Position numbers and translations under genes: made by a program. From Caballeronia novacaledonica (lineage in GTDB: Bacteria > Pseudomonadota > Gammaproteobacteria > Burkholderiales > Burkholderiaceae), in NCBI RefSeq assembly GCF_900258035.1, contig NZ_OGTP01000023.1, forward strand, positions 37,935 to 101,934: 64,000 nucleotides of DNA, written 5' to 3'. Of this stretch, positions 1 to 7,571 are shown piece by piece (the first letter of the stretch is position 1; the number at the start of each line of letters is the position of its first letter). The notes under the pieces are model-generated. The model was not told where the DNA came from and ran no database searches. It saw only the letters and a program-made list of their open reading frames with translations.

Positions 1-328
1 CGAGCAGTTCGGGCATGTTGAAGGGCTTGAGCAGGTAGTCGTCGGCGCCGAGATCGAGGCCCTGAACGCGGGTGTCGACATCGTCGCGCGCGGTGAGGAT
101 CAGCACCGGCGTCGCGTTGCCGGACGTGCGCGCCTGCCGCAACAACTCGATTCCGGTCATGCCCGGCAAACCGAGATCGAGCAGCACCACGGTGTATTCG
201 GCGGCGTCGAGCGCTTCGCGGCCCGCGTTGCCGTCGCGGACCCAATCGACGGCATAGTCGGCGTCCTTGAGCGCCCGCATGAGGCTCGTGCCGATCTGCA
301 CGTCGTCTTCGATCAGGAGAATTCGCAT
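1..328 (-). CDS. OmpR-family response regulator, receiver domain (cut by window edge)
   Basis: Receiver half of a two-component response regulator; 109 residues are visible from the ATG at 328, and the DNA-binding half lies outside the window. The acidic pair is Asp8/Asp9, the phosphoacceptor is Asp51 in LLDLGLPG, and Lys101 lies in LLKPF; the tail DDYLLKPF is typical of OmpR/PhoB-type regulators. It begins 167 nt downstream of a sensor kinase on the same strand, its likely partner. The kinase-before-regulator order is the reverse of the common one, and the gap leaves room for a separate promoter. The family is secure; the signal is unknown. Confidence 0.9.
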   Translation of the reverse strand, partial: MRILLIEDDVQIGTSLMRALKDADYAVDWVRDGNAGREALDAAEYTVVLLDLGLPGMTGIELLRQARTSGNATPVLILTARDDVDTRVQGLDLGADDYLLKPFNMPELL

Positions 329-495
329 GTTCCACCCGCGTCTCGCGAGAATGGCGCGCGCCACGCGCCCGGAATGCGGCCCGAAGGAGATGAAAACGTA
401 CGACCGGTCGTTTTGAATATTGTATTGACCGCCGATGATCGCTTCGCGCCACGCAGCGAATGCATTGTAATCGGCGTAAAAGCGCGCGCAAATCC

Positions 496-1845
496 CTATG
501 TGTTCAACGCGGGCGCGACCGCGTCTTCCGTGACTTCCTCGGCAGGAAAGCTGATCGAAGCGACGATGCCCGAGTGCCCGTCACTGCGGTTTTTCAGCGT
601 GACGTCGCCGCCGTAGCGCGCGGCGATCGCCTTCACGATCGACAATCCGAGCCCGCTGCCCTCCACGTCCGGATTCGCGCGGAAGAAGCGGTCGAACACG
701 CGCGGCAGCAGCGCTTCGTCGATGCCCGGTCCGTTGTCGATCACATCGACCCAGACCATTTCGCCGTCGCGCCGCATGCGCAAGTCGATGGTGCCGCCAT
801 CCGCCGTATAGCGCACCGCGTTCGACACGAGATTCTTCACCGCCATGCCGATGTCCGTCTCCACGGCGCGCACGTGCGCATTCACCATTTCCTCCGCGCC
901 GATGTCCATGCCGCGCGAAATCGCGATCGGCAGCACATCGGCGACGGCATTCGTCACCACTTCCGACAGGTCCACGCGCGCCAGCGGCGCGCCGTTCACG
1001 GGCGCATCGGCGCGTGCGAGCCGCAACAACTGCGCGATGAGCTTGCCGCTGCGCGCGATGCCCTTGCGCAGTTCCTGAAAGCGCTCCTGATTGCCGGCGA
1101 CGATATGCGGCGCGAGGTTATCCGCCTGAAGCTGAAGCGCGGTCAGCGGCGTGCGCAGTTCGTGCGCCGCGTCGGCGATGAACTTGCGCTCCTTCTCGAT
1201 CGATGTCGCGAGACGCTCGATCATCGTGTTGATCGAATGGATGAAGGGCTCGATCTCCGTGGGCACGCCGACGGTCGAGAGCGGCTGCAGATGACTCATG
1301 TCGATGGCCTGCGCCTCCGCGCCGAGTTCGTTCAACTGACGCAGCGAGCGCCGCACGACCAGCGCGACCGCGATCCACACGAGCGGCAGCAACACGGCGA
1401 TCGGCCAGAGCGTTTGGGTCGCGGCTTCCTGCGTGATCTCGCGGCGCACGGACGAACGTTGTGCGACCTGAATCGTCATGGTCGGCTCCTGACGCGTGAA
1501 GATGCGCCAGTCCTCGTCGTTGACATCGACTTGGGAGAAACCCGGCTGCGCGTCGCGCGGAAAGTGCAGCGACGGGTCGGTGGTGCGAAACGGCACATCC
1601 TGGCCGGGCTTCCACACGACGGCGACCACGTCGCGCTCGTCTTGCGTGCCGCGCGAGGGATTTTTCGGCAGGCTCTCGGCGAGCCCTTCGCGCAGACGGG
1701 CCGCCACCTGTTCGAGCCGCATGTCGAGCAGCGCGCTCATGCCGGTCTTGCTCAACTGATACGAACTCACGCCCTGCACGACGCCGATCACGCTCACGAG
1801 CAACCCGAGTGCGATGACAAGCTGATTCTTCAATGATTTGACCAT
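496..1845 (-). CDS. TctE-like sensor histidine kinase
   Basis: Membrane sensor kinase of 449 residues. It has an N-terminal membrane segment at about 8-26, a periplasmic stretch to about 145 resembling the 2CSK_N sensor region of TctE/QseC-type kinases, and a second membrane segment at about 148-164. A HAMP-like linker leads to the H box with His228 (FIADAAHELRTPL), followed by N and G boxes (DNGPGID, GSGLGLSI). ATG 1845 (MVKSLKNQ) was chosen because it starts just before the first membrane helix; in-frame upstream starts add only low-complexity sequence. It probably phosphorylates the regulator encoded downstream. TctE homologues often sense tricarboxylates, but the ligand here is not deducible. 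Confidence 0.9.
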   Translation of the reverse strand: MVKSLKNQLVIALGLLVSVIGVVQGVSSYQLSKTGMSALLDMRLEQVAARLREGLAESLPKNPSRGTQDERDVVAVVWKPGQDVPFRTTDPSLHFPRDAQPGFSQVDVNDEDWRIFTRQEPTMTIQVAQRSSVRREITQEAATQTLWPIAVLLPLVWIAVALVVRRSLRQLNELGAEAQAIDMSHLQPLSTVGVPTEIEPFIHSINTMIERLATSIEKERKFIADAAHELRTPLTALQLQADNLAPHIVAGNQERFQELRKGIARSGKLIAQLLRLARADAPVNGAPLARVDLSEVVTNAVADVLPIAISRGMDIGAEEMVNAHVRAVETDIGMAVKNLVSNAVRYTADGGTIDLRMRRDGEMVWVDVIDNGPGIDEALLPRVFDRFFRANPDVEGSGLGLSIVKAIAARYGGDVTLKNRSDGHSGIVASISFPAEEVTEDAVAPALNT

Positions 1846-1967
1846 TCGGGTCCGCCGCTTCGGAAAGGAACGGGGCGATTCATCAATCCGTTCGATTTTA
1901 GGCGACATTCCCGGAGATTTCGGTCTGAAAGACGACATGTGCGTGGCAGATACGCGTAAGCGCGTGG

Positions 1968-2000
1968 AAAAAAAAGCGTCGGTCCGGTCACGGCCGACGC
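1968..2000 (-). terminator. Orphan intrinsic terminator on the minus strand
   Basis: GCGTCGG (1976-1982) pairs with CCGACGC (1994-2000). An inner CCG/CGG pair extends the stem to about 10 bp with one bulge. On the minus strand the hairpin is followed by eight consecutive T (A tract 1968-1975), a canonical Rho-independent terminator. No minus-strand gene ends here: the sensor kinase starts 123 nt further on and the exporter upstream is divergent. The rest of the 464-nt gap (1846-2309) shows no recognisable gene. Confidence 0.75.
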
Positions 2001-2309
2001 CAGAGCTGAGGAGACTTCGAGAAACGTGTAACGGGCCGCAGGTTGCTCGGGGAAGCGCGCCGCCCGTCCACGTGAAGAAGCGTAAGCGCGAAGAATTAGC
2101 GTTGAATGAGCGCGCGGCGCGTTGCGCCGAGCAGCGTTTGCCGTGGCGGGATAACATTGCATCCGGCGCTTCTTCATCGGCGACATTGCTTCGGCTGCAA
2201 GGATTCCGCAAGCCGCGCGTCGCCGCCGCATCTCCATTTATCGAGCATGGCCCGCTTGCGCGCATCGACTTCCGGATCGCGCGGCGAGCGATATGCCATC
2301 CATCAACGC

Positions 2310-3827
2310 ATGTCACAGACCAGAAAAACCGCCCGTCCCCTCGTCATTGCAGCGGTCATGGCCTCGATGGCCATGGTCGCGATCGAAGCCACCATCGTCT
2401 CGACCGCGATGCCGCAAATCGCGACGCAGCTCGGCGGCCTCAATCTTTACAGTTGGGTGTTCTCGTCGTTCCTGCTCACGCAGACGGCGCTCACCGTGGT
2501 CTTCGGCAAGCTCGCGGACCTGTACGGCCGCAAGCCGGCGATCCTCGCGGGCATCGCGATCTTTCTGATCGGCTCGGTGCTCGCGGGCTTCGCGTGGTCG
2601 ATGCCCGCGATGATCGTGTTCCGGCTGATCCAGGGCGTCGGCGCGGGCGCGATCCTGCCGGTTGCGCTGACGGTCGTCGGCGATCTCTATCCGGCGCGCG
2701 AGCGCGGCAAGGTGCAGGGCTATCTCGCGAGCGTGTGGGCCGTGTCCGCCGTGCTCGGGCCGATGGTCGGCGGCCTTCTGATCCGCCAGTTTTCGTGGGC
2801 GTGGATCTTCTGGATCAACGTGCCGATCGGCATTCTGGCCGCGCTGCTCTTCACGCTCTTCCTGCACGAGGAAAAGCGCCACGACCGTCCGGCGATCGAC
2901 CTCGCGGGCGCGTTCTTCTTCACCGCCGCCGTCGCCGCGCTGATGATGACGCTCACCGACGCCGGCCACGCGAGCAATGCGCGCGTCGGCACGGAGATCG
3001 TCGTGCTGGTGCTCGCCATCGTGTGCTTCGTGGTTCAGGAACGCCGCGCCGCCGATCCGATGATCTCGTTCGGCCTGTGGTCGCATCGGCCGATCGCGGC
3101 GAGCAACGTCGCCACATTGCTCGCCGGCATGGCGATGATGGGCCTCACCACGTTCCTGCCGATGTACGTGCAGGGCGTGATGCATCGCACGCCGGTGCAA
3201 GCGGGCCTCGCGCTCACGATGATGATGATCGGCTGGCCGAGCGGCGCGACCTTCACGTCGCGTTCGTTCAGCCGCATCGGGCTGCGGCGTCTTTTGATGA
3301 TCGGCCCCGTGTTCATTCCGCTCGGCGCGTTGCCGTTCGTGCTGCTCGGCCCGCAATCGAGCCCGGTCTGGGCGGGCGTCGGCTCGGCGGTGCTGGGCTT
3401 CGGCATGGGCATCACGAGCGTGTCGTGTCTCATCCTGATTCAGGAAATCGTGCAGCCGCACGAGCGTGGCAGCGCGACCGCGTCGAACCTTTTTTCGCGC
3501 AATCTCGGCAACACGCTCGGCGCGGCCGTGTTCGGCGCGGTGCAGAACTACGGCCTCACGCACACGGACGGCCTGCCGCCCGTGCACGCGGATCAGTTGA
3601 AGCAACTGCTCTCGTCCGTGCCCGGCGACTTCGCGACCAACAGCGAGATCCGCCTCGTGCTGCATCACTCGCTGCATATGACTTTCGCGGCGATGTTCGT
3701 GATCGCGCTCGGCACCGTCGTCGCGATGATGTTCATGCCGAAGATCGAGATCGGACGCGCGAAGGAAACGGTCGAGAAAGTCGGCGCGGCCGACGCCAAA
3801 AACGCCGCGAATCAGGCGTTCCACTGA
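2310..3827 (+). CDS. DHA2-family MFS drug exporter (EmrB/QacA type)
   Basis: Polytopic inner-membrane proton antiporter of 505 residues, the usual length of the 14-helix DHA2 family. Visible family marks are the helix-1 motif IEATIVSTAMPQI, the loop 2-3 motif GKLADLYGRKP and the helix-5 antiporter-like run VSAVLGPMVGGLL. The ATG at 2310 (MSQTRKTARP) begins just before the first helix; the reading frame is open further upstream but has no family similarity. No EmrA-type partner lies nearby, so the substrate is not predictable. The next gene starts 9 nt downstream and may be co-transcribed. Confidence 0.9.
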   Translation: MSQTRKTARPLVIAAVMASMAMVAIEATIVSTAMPQIATQLGGLNLYSWVFSSFLLTQTALTVVFGKLADLYGRKPAILAGIAIFLIGSVLAGFAWSMPAMIVFRLIQGVGAGAILPVALTVVGDLYPARERGKVQGYLASVWAVSAVLGPMVGGLLIRQFSWAWIFWINVPIGILAALLFTLFLHEEKRHDRPAIDLAGAFFFTAAVAALMMTLTDAGHASNARVGTEIVVLVLAIVCFVVQERRAADPMISFGLWSHRPIAASNVATLLAGMAMMGLTTFLPMYVQGVMHRTPVQAGLALTMMMIGWPSGATFTSRSFSRIGLRRLLMIGPVFIPLGALPFVLLGPQSSPVWAGVGSAVLGFGMGITSVSCLILIQEIVQPHERGSATASNLFSRNLGNTLGAAVFGAVQNYGLTHTDGLPPVHADQLKQLLSSVPGDFATNSEIRLVLHHSLHMTFAAMFVIALGTVVAMMFMPKIEIGRAKETVEKVGAADAKNAANQAFH

Positions 3828-3836
3828 GCGCGCGGG

Positions 3837-4589
3837 ATGCTTTCGACCCAGTACATCAGCCGCATCACGCTGATGCGCGACAAGGCGCCGTCCTTCGACG
3901 TCTATCCGTTCTCGCTGCCCGCCGTGCGCGCGCTCGATACGCTGGAGCCTCATTCGAAGGTCACGTTTCTCGTCGGCGAAAACGGCTCGGGCAAGTCGAC
4001 GCTGCTCGAAGCGATCGCCGTCTCGATGGGCTTCAATCCCGAAGGCGGAACGAAGAATTTTCGCTTCGGCACGCGCGCGTCGCATTCGCCGCTGCATGAA
4101 TATCTGCGCATCGCGAAAGGATTCAAACGGCCGCGCGACGGCTTCTTTCTGCGCGCGGAAAGCTTCTTCAACGTCGCGACGGAAATCGAACAGCTCGACG
4201 GCGAACCCGGCTTCGGGCCGCCGGTCATCGCGTCGTATGGCGGCAAGTCGCTGCACGAGCAATCTCACGGCGAGTCGTTCCTCGCGTTGCTGATGGAGCG
4301 CTTCGGCGGGCAAGGGCTCTATCTGCTCGACGAACCCGAGGCGGCGCTGTCTCCGCAACGCCAGCTCGCGGCGCTCGCGCGCATTCACGATCTCGTCAAC
4401 GACGATTCGCAGTTCATCATCGCCACGCATTCGCCGATTCTCATGGCCTACCCCGACGCGTGGATCTATCAGTTCACCGCGGACGGCATCGAGCGCGTCG
4501 CCTACGAAGAGACCGAGCACTTCAAGGTGACGCGGGCGTTTCTCGCGAATCCCGAACGCATGTTGCGCACGCTGCTCGGCGGGCGCTGA
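3837..4589 (+). CDS. Small AAA/ABC-type ATPase (COG3910-like)
   Basis: Soluble predicted ATPase of 250 residues. Walker A is GENGSGKST (about 44-52), a signature-like region follows (SHGESFLALL), then Walker B LYLLDEPEAALSP and a downstream histidine in FIIATHSPILMAYP. It resembles ABC nucleotide-binding domains but has no membrane partner. This is the common single-domain predicted-ATPase family seen beside many unrelated genes, and its role is unknown. It follows the exporter by 9 nt. Confidence 0.85.
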   Translation: MLSTQYISRITLMRDKAPSFDVYPFSLPAVRALDTLEPHSKVTFLVGENGSGKSTLLEAIAVSMGFNPEGGTKNFRFGTRASHSPLHEYLRIAKGFKRPRDGFFLRAESFFNVATEIEQLDGEPGFGPPVIASYGGKSLHEQSHGESFLALLMERFGGQGLYLLDEPEAALSPQRQLAALARIHDLVNDDSQFIIATHSPILMAYPDAWIYQFTADGIERVAYEETEHFKVTRAFLANPERMLRTLLGGR

Positions 4590-4594
4590 CGTTC

Positions 4595-4816
4595 TCAGTC
4601 CTGCGACTGGAGCAGCGGGCTTTCGTGCTTCACGGTCGCGACGCTCGCGCTGGCGGGCTGGCTATCGCTTGCGAGCGTTTCCGTATCGGCGAGATAGCGC
4701 GACAGCAGCGCGTTGTCGTCCATGTAGTACGTCATGGGACCGTGGCTATGCATGAGCGCATAGCATCCGGCGATCAGCGCCGCAACGAGAACGATGCCGA
4801 CGAGTTTTCCTGTCAT
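4595..4816 (-). CDS. Small single-helix membrane protein, tandem copy A
   Basis: Unrecognised 73-residue protein. The N terminus MTGKLVGIVLVAALIAGCYAL is one hydrophobic helix (signal anchor, or possibly a lipoprotein signal because of Gly-Cys). The rest is polar and ends SPLLQSQD. The start at 4816 is set by AGGAG eight bases upstream. It is a paralogue of the gene at 5037-5264: both begin MTG, share the helix and end SPL(L/M)Q(S/A)QD, and their upstream 135 bp are duplicated. No function can be given. Confidence 0.7.
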   Translation of the reverse strand: MTGKLVGIVLVAALIAGCYALMHSHGPMTYYMDDNALLSRYLADTETLASDSQPASASVATVKHESPLLQSQD

Positions 4817-4948
4817 GGTAGTGCTCCTGAAGATTTTCAAGGTTCACTTCATGGGCCTCATCGCACTGCCTGCCACAGGCTCGACCTTCTGAAATGTGCA
4901 CGCAGTCTACTGGCGCGCGCCCGACTTGAAATCCCCCCAAAAGCACGG
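4814..4948 (-). repeat. Duplicated upstream region, copy A (135 bp)
   Basis: From its start codon upstream, this 135-bp segment matches 5262-5396 and has exactly the same length. On the minus strand both share CGCGCCAGTAGACTGCGTGC and a distal block with GGATTTCAA. TTTCAA and TAGACT are separated by 16 bp in both copies and could be -35 and -10 boxes. Both copies carry CAGGAGCACTA before the ATG. Confidence 0.75.
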
Positions 4949-5036
4949 CTCACAACAGGTGTCGCGCATCAACGCATCTTTCGACGAACGCGTCCCGCCG
5001 GGGCGGCCGGCGGGACGCGAAGTCATGCAGGCACGC

Positions 5037-5264
5037 TCAGTCCTGCGCCTGCATGAGCGGGCTTTCCTGCTTCGATTTGTCGACGCTCGCATCGTTGCTT
5101 TGCTGCGCGTCCTGCGCGATGGTCTGCGTGTTCATGCCTTGTTGCGACATGGGCGCGCCTTCCATCGGCGAATAGTACGGCGCGGGGCCGTAGCCGCTCG
5201 CCATTGCGTAGGAAGCGCCCGCGAGCGCCGCGACGATGATGATGCCTTTGAGAGTGCCGGTCAT
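5037..5264 (-). CDS. Small single-helix membrane protein, tandem copy B
   Basis: Unrecognised 75-residue protein, paralogous to the gene at 4595-4816. MTGTLKGIIIVAALAGASYA is a hydrophobic signal or anchor helix, followed by a Gly/Pro/Tyr-rich stretch and a Gln/Asp/Ser-rich tail ending SPLMQAQD. AGGAG precedes the ATG. It lies 220 nt upstream of copy A on the same strand, and each copy has its own near-identical upstream region, so each is probably expressed on its own. Membrane or periplasmic location is inferred from the helix only. Confidence 0.7.
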   Translation of the reverse strand: MTGTLKGIIIVAALAGASYAMASGYGPAPYYSPMEGAPMSQQGMNTQTIAQDAQQSNDASVDKSKQESPLMQAQD

Positions 5265-5396
5265 GATAGTGCTCCTGAGGGTTTCACATAGTCACTTCAA
5301 TCGGCCTCATTGCACTGCCTGCCAGCAACCGACCTTCTGAAATGTGCACGCAGTCTACTGGCGCGGACCGGCGTTGAAATCCCCTCAAAAGCACGG
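5262..5396 (-). repeat. Duplicated upstream region, copy B (135 bp)
   Basis: Partner of 4814-4948, with equal length and the same conserved blocks, including an identical TAGACT element 16 bp after TTTCAA. The distal block ends just before the terminal part of the phosphatase gene at 5443. Confidence 0.75.
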
Positions 5397-5442
5397 ATAA
5401 AAATGGATGGGCGCGTCGCTCATGTATGGAGCGTGTCATGCA

Positions 5443-7251
5443 TCACACGTTGTCCTCGACAGCGACGGATACCGCACCCGCATTGATCGTCAGCCGCGTG
5501 CGCTTTTGCAGCGGGCTTTGCGGCGCGGTGCCGTCGGCGTTGAGGAACTTCATCTTGTTGAAGATCGCGACGAACTGCGTGGGCGTGACCGTCGCCGATG
5601 CATAGCCGATGCCGTCGTGATCCGCATACTGCATGTCCGGATTGTTCTGGCGGATGAAGCTGTCGAGCAGCGCGGAAGAACTGATGAGCGACGCGAGCGG
5701 CATGCCCGCCGCATACGTCTTCACGTCTTCGAAGAAAGGCTGGCTGCTGATGCCCGCCGACATCAGATCGATCATCACGGGCGTGCCCGTCGCGGGATCG
5801 GGCACATCGCGCACGATGCCCGCCTGGAACGCGTGCAGATCGCCCGTGATCGCGACGAGATTCGTGATGTTCTGCGTCTTCACGAACGACAGCAGATCCG
5901 CCTTGTGCGACGGATAGCCATCCCACGCATCGCAGTCGAGCACGAACACGACGTTGTCGGGCGCCGGCGCGATCGACGAAAGATCGAGCCACAAGCGGTT
6001 CATCATCACTTCGTTGCCCCAGACCTTCCATATCGACGTCGAAGCCTTCAGCGTGTCCTTCCACCATTGCGTCTGCGTGGGACCGAAGATCGACGGCACG
6101 CGTCCGAGGCGTTGCGTATCGGCGGCTTCGAACTGCGCGAGCACTTGCTGCGGCACGAAATAACGCGAGCCGACGAGATCGTTGCCATTGACCGGATCGT
6201 GCCCGAGCGCCTGCGCGATCGCCGCTTCGCTGACGACGTGATCGTCGCGATAGAGCCGCTCGTCGGTCATCACGAGATGCATCAGCGAGCCGAAGTGGAA
6301 GTCGCGATAGATGCGGATGTTGTCGTAGGCCGGGTTGTTCAGATCGAACGACACGTCGCCCCAATCGACCGGCAGATACTCCGCCCACGCCTGATTCGCG
6401 TTGCGCCGGCGCGCGGTCTGCTGAAGGTTCGCGTTCGTATAGGTCTGATGATCCTGCCAGCAGTCGTCGGAGAACTCGTGATCGTCCCAGATCGCGATGA
6501 TGGGAAAGCGCGCGTGCACGTTCTGCAGGCGCGCGTCGCCCCGATACGTGCGATACAGCGTGCGGTAGTCATCGACCGTGTTCGCATAGGAACCGCCGCT
6601 CGGCAGCGTGATGGTCGGATGCGCGGGCTCCACGGTGCCGGGCTGCGCGGCGAAGCCCGCCTCGTAGATGTAATCGCCCAGATGCACGACGAAGTCGAGA
6701 TCGGTTTCGGCGGCGAGCAGCGACATCGCCTGCCAGTGATTCGCGCTCCAGTTCTGGCACACGAACCACGCGAAGCGCAGTTGCGGAATCGCTTCGGCCG
6801 CCGCGGCCGCGGTGCGCGTCGTGCCCGTCACGCTGACGTCGCTGCCCGCGACGAAGCGGTAGTAATACGTCGTCTTCGCGGCGAGCCCCGTGACTTTGAT
6901 ACGCACCGTGAAGTCGTAATCCGGCACGGCGCTCAACGGCACGCTGGCGACGAGCTGCGCGAAGTTCTGCTGCGCGGACACCTGCAACGTCAGCGCGACG
7001 GGCGTCGCCGGCGTCGCCGCATTGCTGCCGTTCGCGACGCAACGGGTCCAGAATACGGCGGAGACGTCACGCGGATCGCCGCTCGCGACGCCTTGCGGGA
7101 ACGCGAATGCGCCCGCCGGCGGAGGCGGCGTCGAACCGACGCTTCCGGGATTGTCGTCGTCGTGATCGCCGGAATGGCAGGCGGCGAGCGAGCCGGCGGC
7201 GGCCGCGACGGTATAGAACGAGGACAGCGAGAGAAAGCGGCGACGGTCCAT
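5443..7251 (-). CDS. phoD: PhoD-like alkaline phosphatase, Tat-exported
   Basis: Secreted phosphomonoesterase or phosphodiesterase of the PhoD family, 602 residues. The N terminus MDRRRFLSLSSF carries a twin-arginine export motif, followed by a hydrophobic core and LAAC, a possible lipoprotein cleavage site. Metal-binding stretches typical of PhoD are present: HLGDYIYEA, IWDDHEFSDDCW and AITGDLHAF. The final conserved part is RLWLDLSS to DCDAWDGY. It would release phosphate from organic esters outside the cytoplasm. A promoter-like sequence with Pho-box features lies upstream, and a phosphonate island follows 10 kb away, both consistent with phosphate-starvation use. Confidence 0.9.
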   Translation of the reverse strand: MDRRRFLSLSSFYTVAAAAGSLAACHSGDHDDDNPGSVGSTPPPPAGAFAFPQGVASGDPRDVSAVFWTRCVANGSNAATPATPVALTLQVSAQQNFAQLVASVPLSAVPDYDFTVRIKVTGLAAKTTYYYRFVAGSDVSVTGTTRTAAAAAEAIPQLRFAWFVCQNWSANHWQAMSLLAAETDLDFVVHLGDYIYEAGFAAQPGTVEPAHPTITLPSGGSYANTVDDYRTLYRTYRGDARLQNVHARFPIIAIWDDHEFSDDCWQDHQTYTNANLQQTARRRNANQAWAEYLPVDWGDVSFDLNNPAYDNIRIYRDFHFGSLMHLVMTDERLYRDDHVVSEAAIAQALGHDPVNGNDLVGSRYFVPQQVLAQFEAADTQRLGRVPSIFGPTQTQWWKDTLKASTSIWKVWGNEVMMNRLWLDLSSIAPAPDNVVFVLDCDAWDGYPSHKADLLSFVKTQNITNLVAITGDLHAFQAGIVRDVPDPATGTPVMIDLMSAGISSQPFFEDVKTYAAGMPLASLISSSALLDSFIRQNNPDMQYADHDGIGYASATVTPTQFVAIFNKMKFLNADGTAPQSPLQKRTRLTINAGAVSVAVEDNV

Positions 7252-7367
7252 GAGAGCCTCCGTTTGCAGACGTCGATGCGGTGCACGACAGACGGGAGTT
7301 CGCTGGATGCGTCGAGCGGTCCATCCGACGGATAAGCGAGGCTCTCTTCGGAAATGAAATGCTTAAC

Positions 7368-7412
7368 GCTATAAATCACGCCCCGCACTGTCAAGGGACG
7401 TTTGCGTGACAG
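7368..7412 (-). promoter_or_regulatory. Putative phoD promoter with Pho-box-like element
   Basis: On the minus strand CTGTCAC (7406-7412) is followed at 11-bp steps by ACGTCCC and CAGTGCG, then 10 bp later by TATAGC (7368-7373). TTGACA (7389-7394) also stands 15 bp before TATAGC and could be a plain -35 box. The first heptamer matches the PhoB consensus well, the others poorly. It sits in the 320-nt gap 7252-7571 between divergent genes; nothing else was seen there. Confidence 0.4.
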
Positions 7413-7571
7413 CATGGCGTGGCGATCCGCTTTTTACAAAGGCGCCGGTGCGCGGCGCGGCGAGCGGGTAAACTATGGCGAGCGGCGTTGTCCAAGCCAC
7501 GTCCACCCACGGACGACGGCTACACTAAAAAGGCGATCCACCATTTCACCGCTGCGCTGACGACCTTAACC

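Noticed and set aside
2313..4520. 735-codon open frame on the minus strand opposite the MFS and ATPase genes
   Set aside because: Its product is dominated by Arg, Ala, Glu and His and has no domain; it is an antisense shadow created by third-position GC.
5407..7335. 642-codon plus-strand frame opposite phoD
   Set aside because: Arg-rich shadow; the minus strand encodes a clear Tat-exported PhoD protein.
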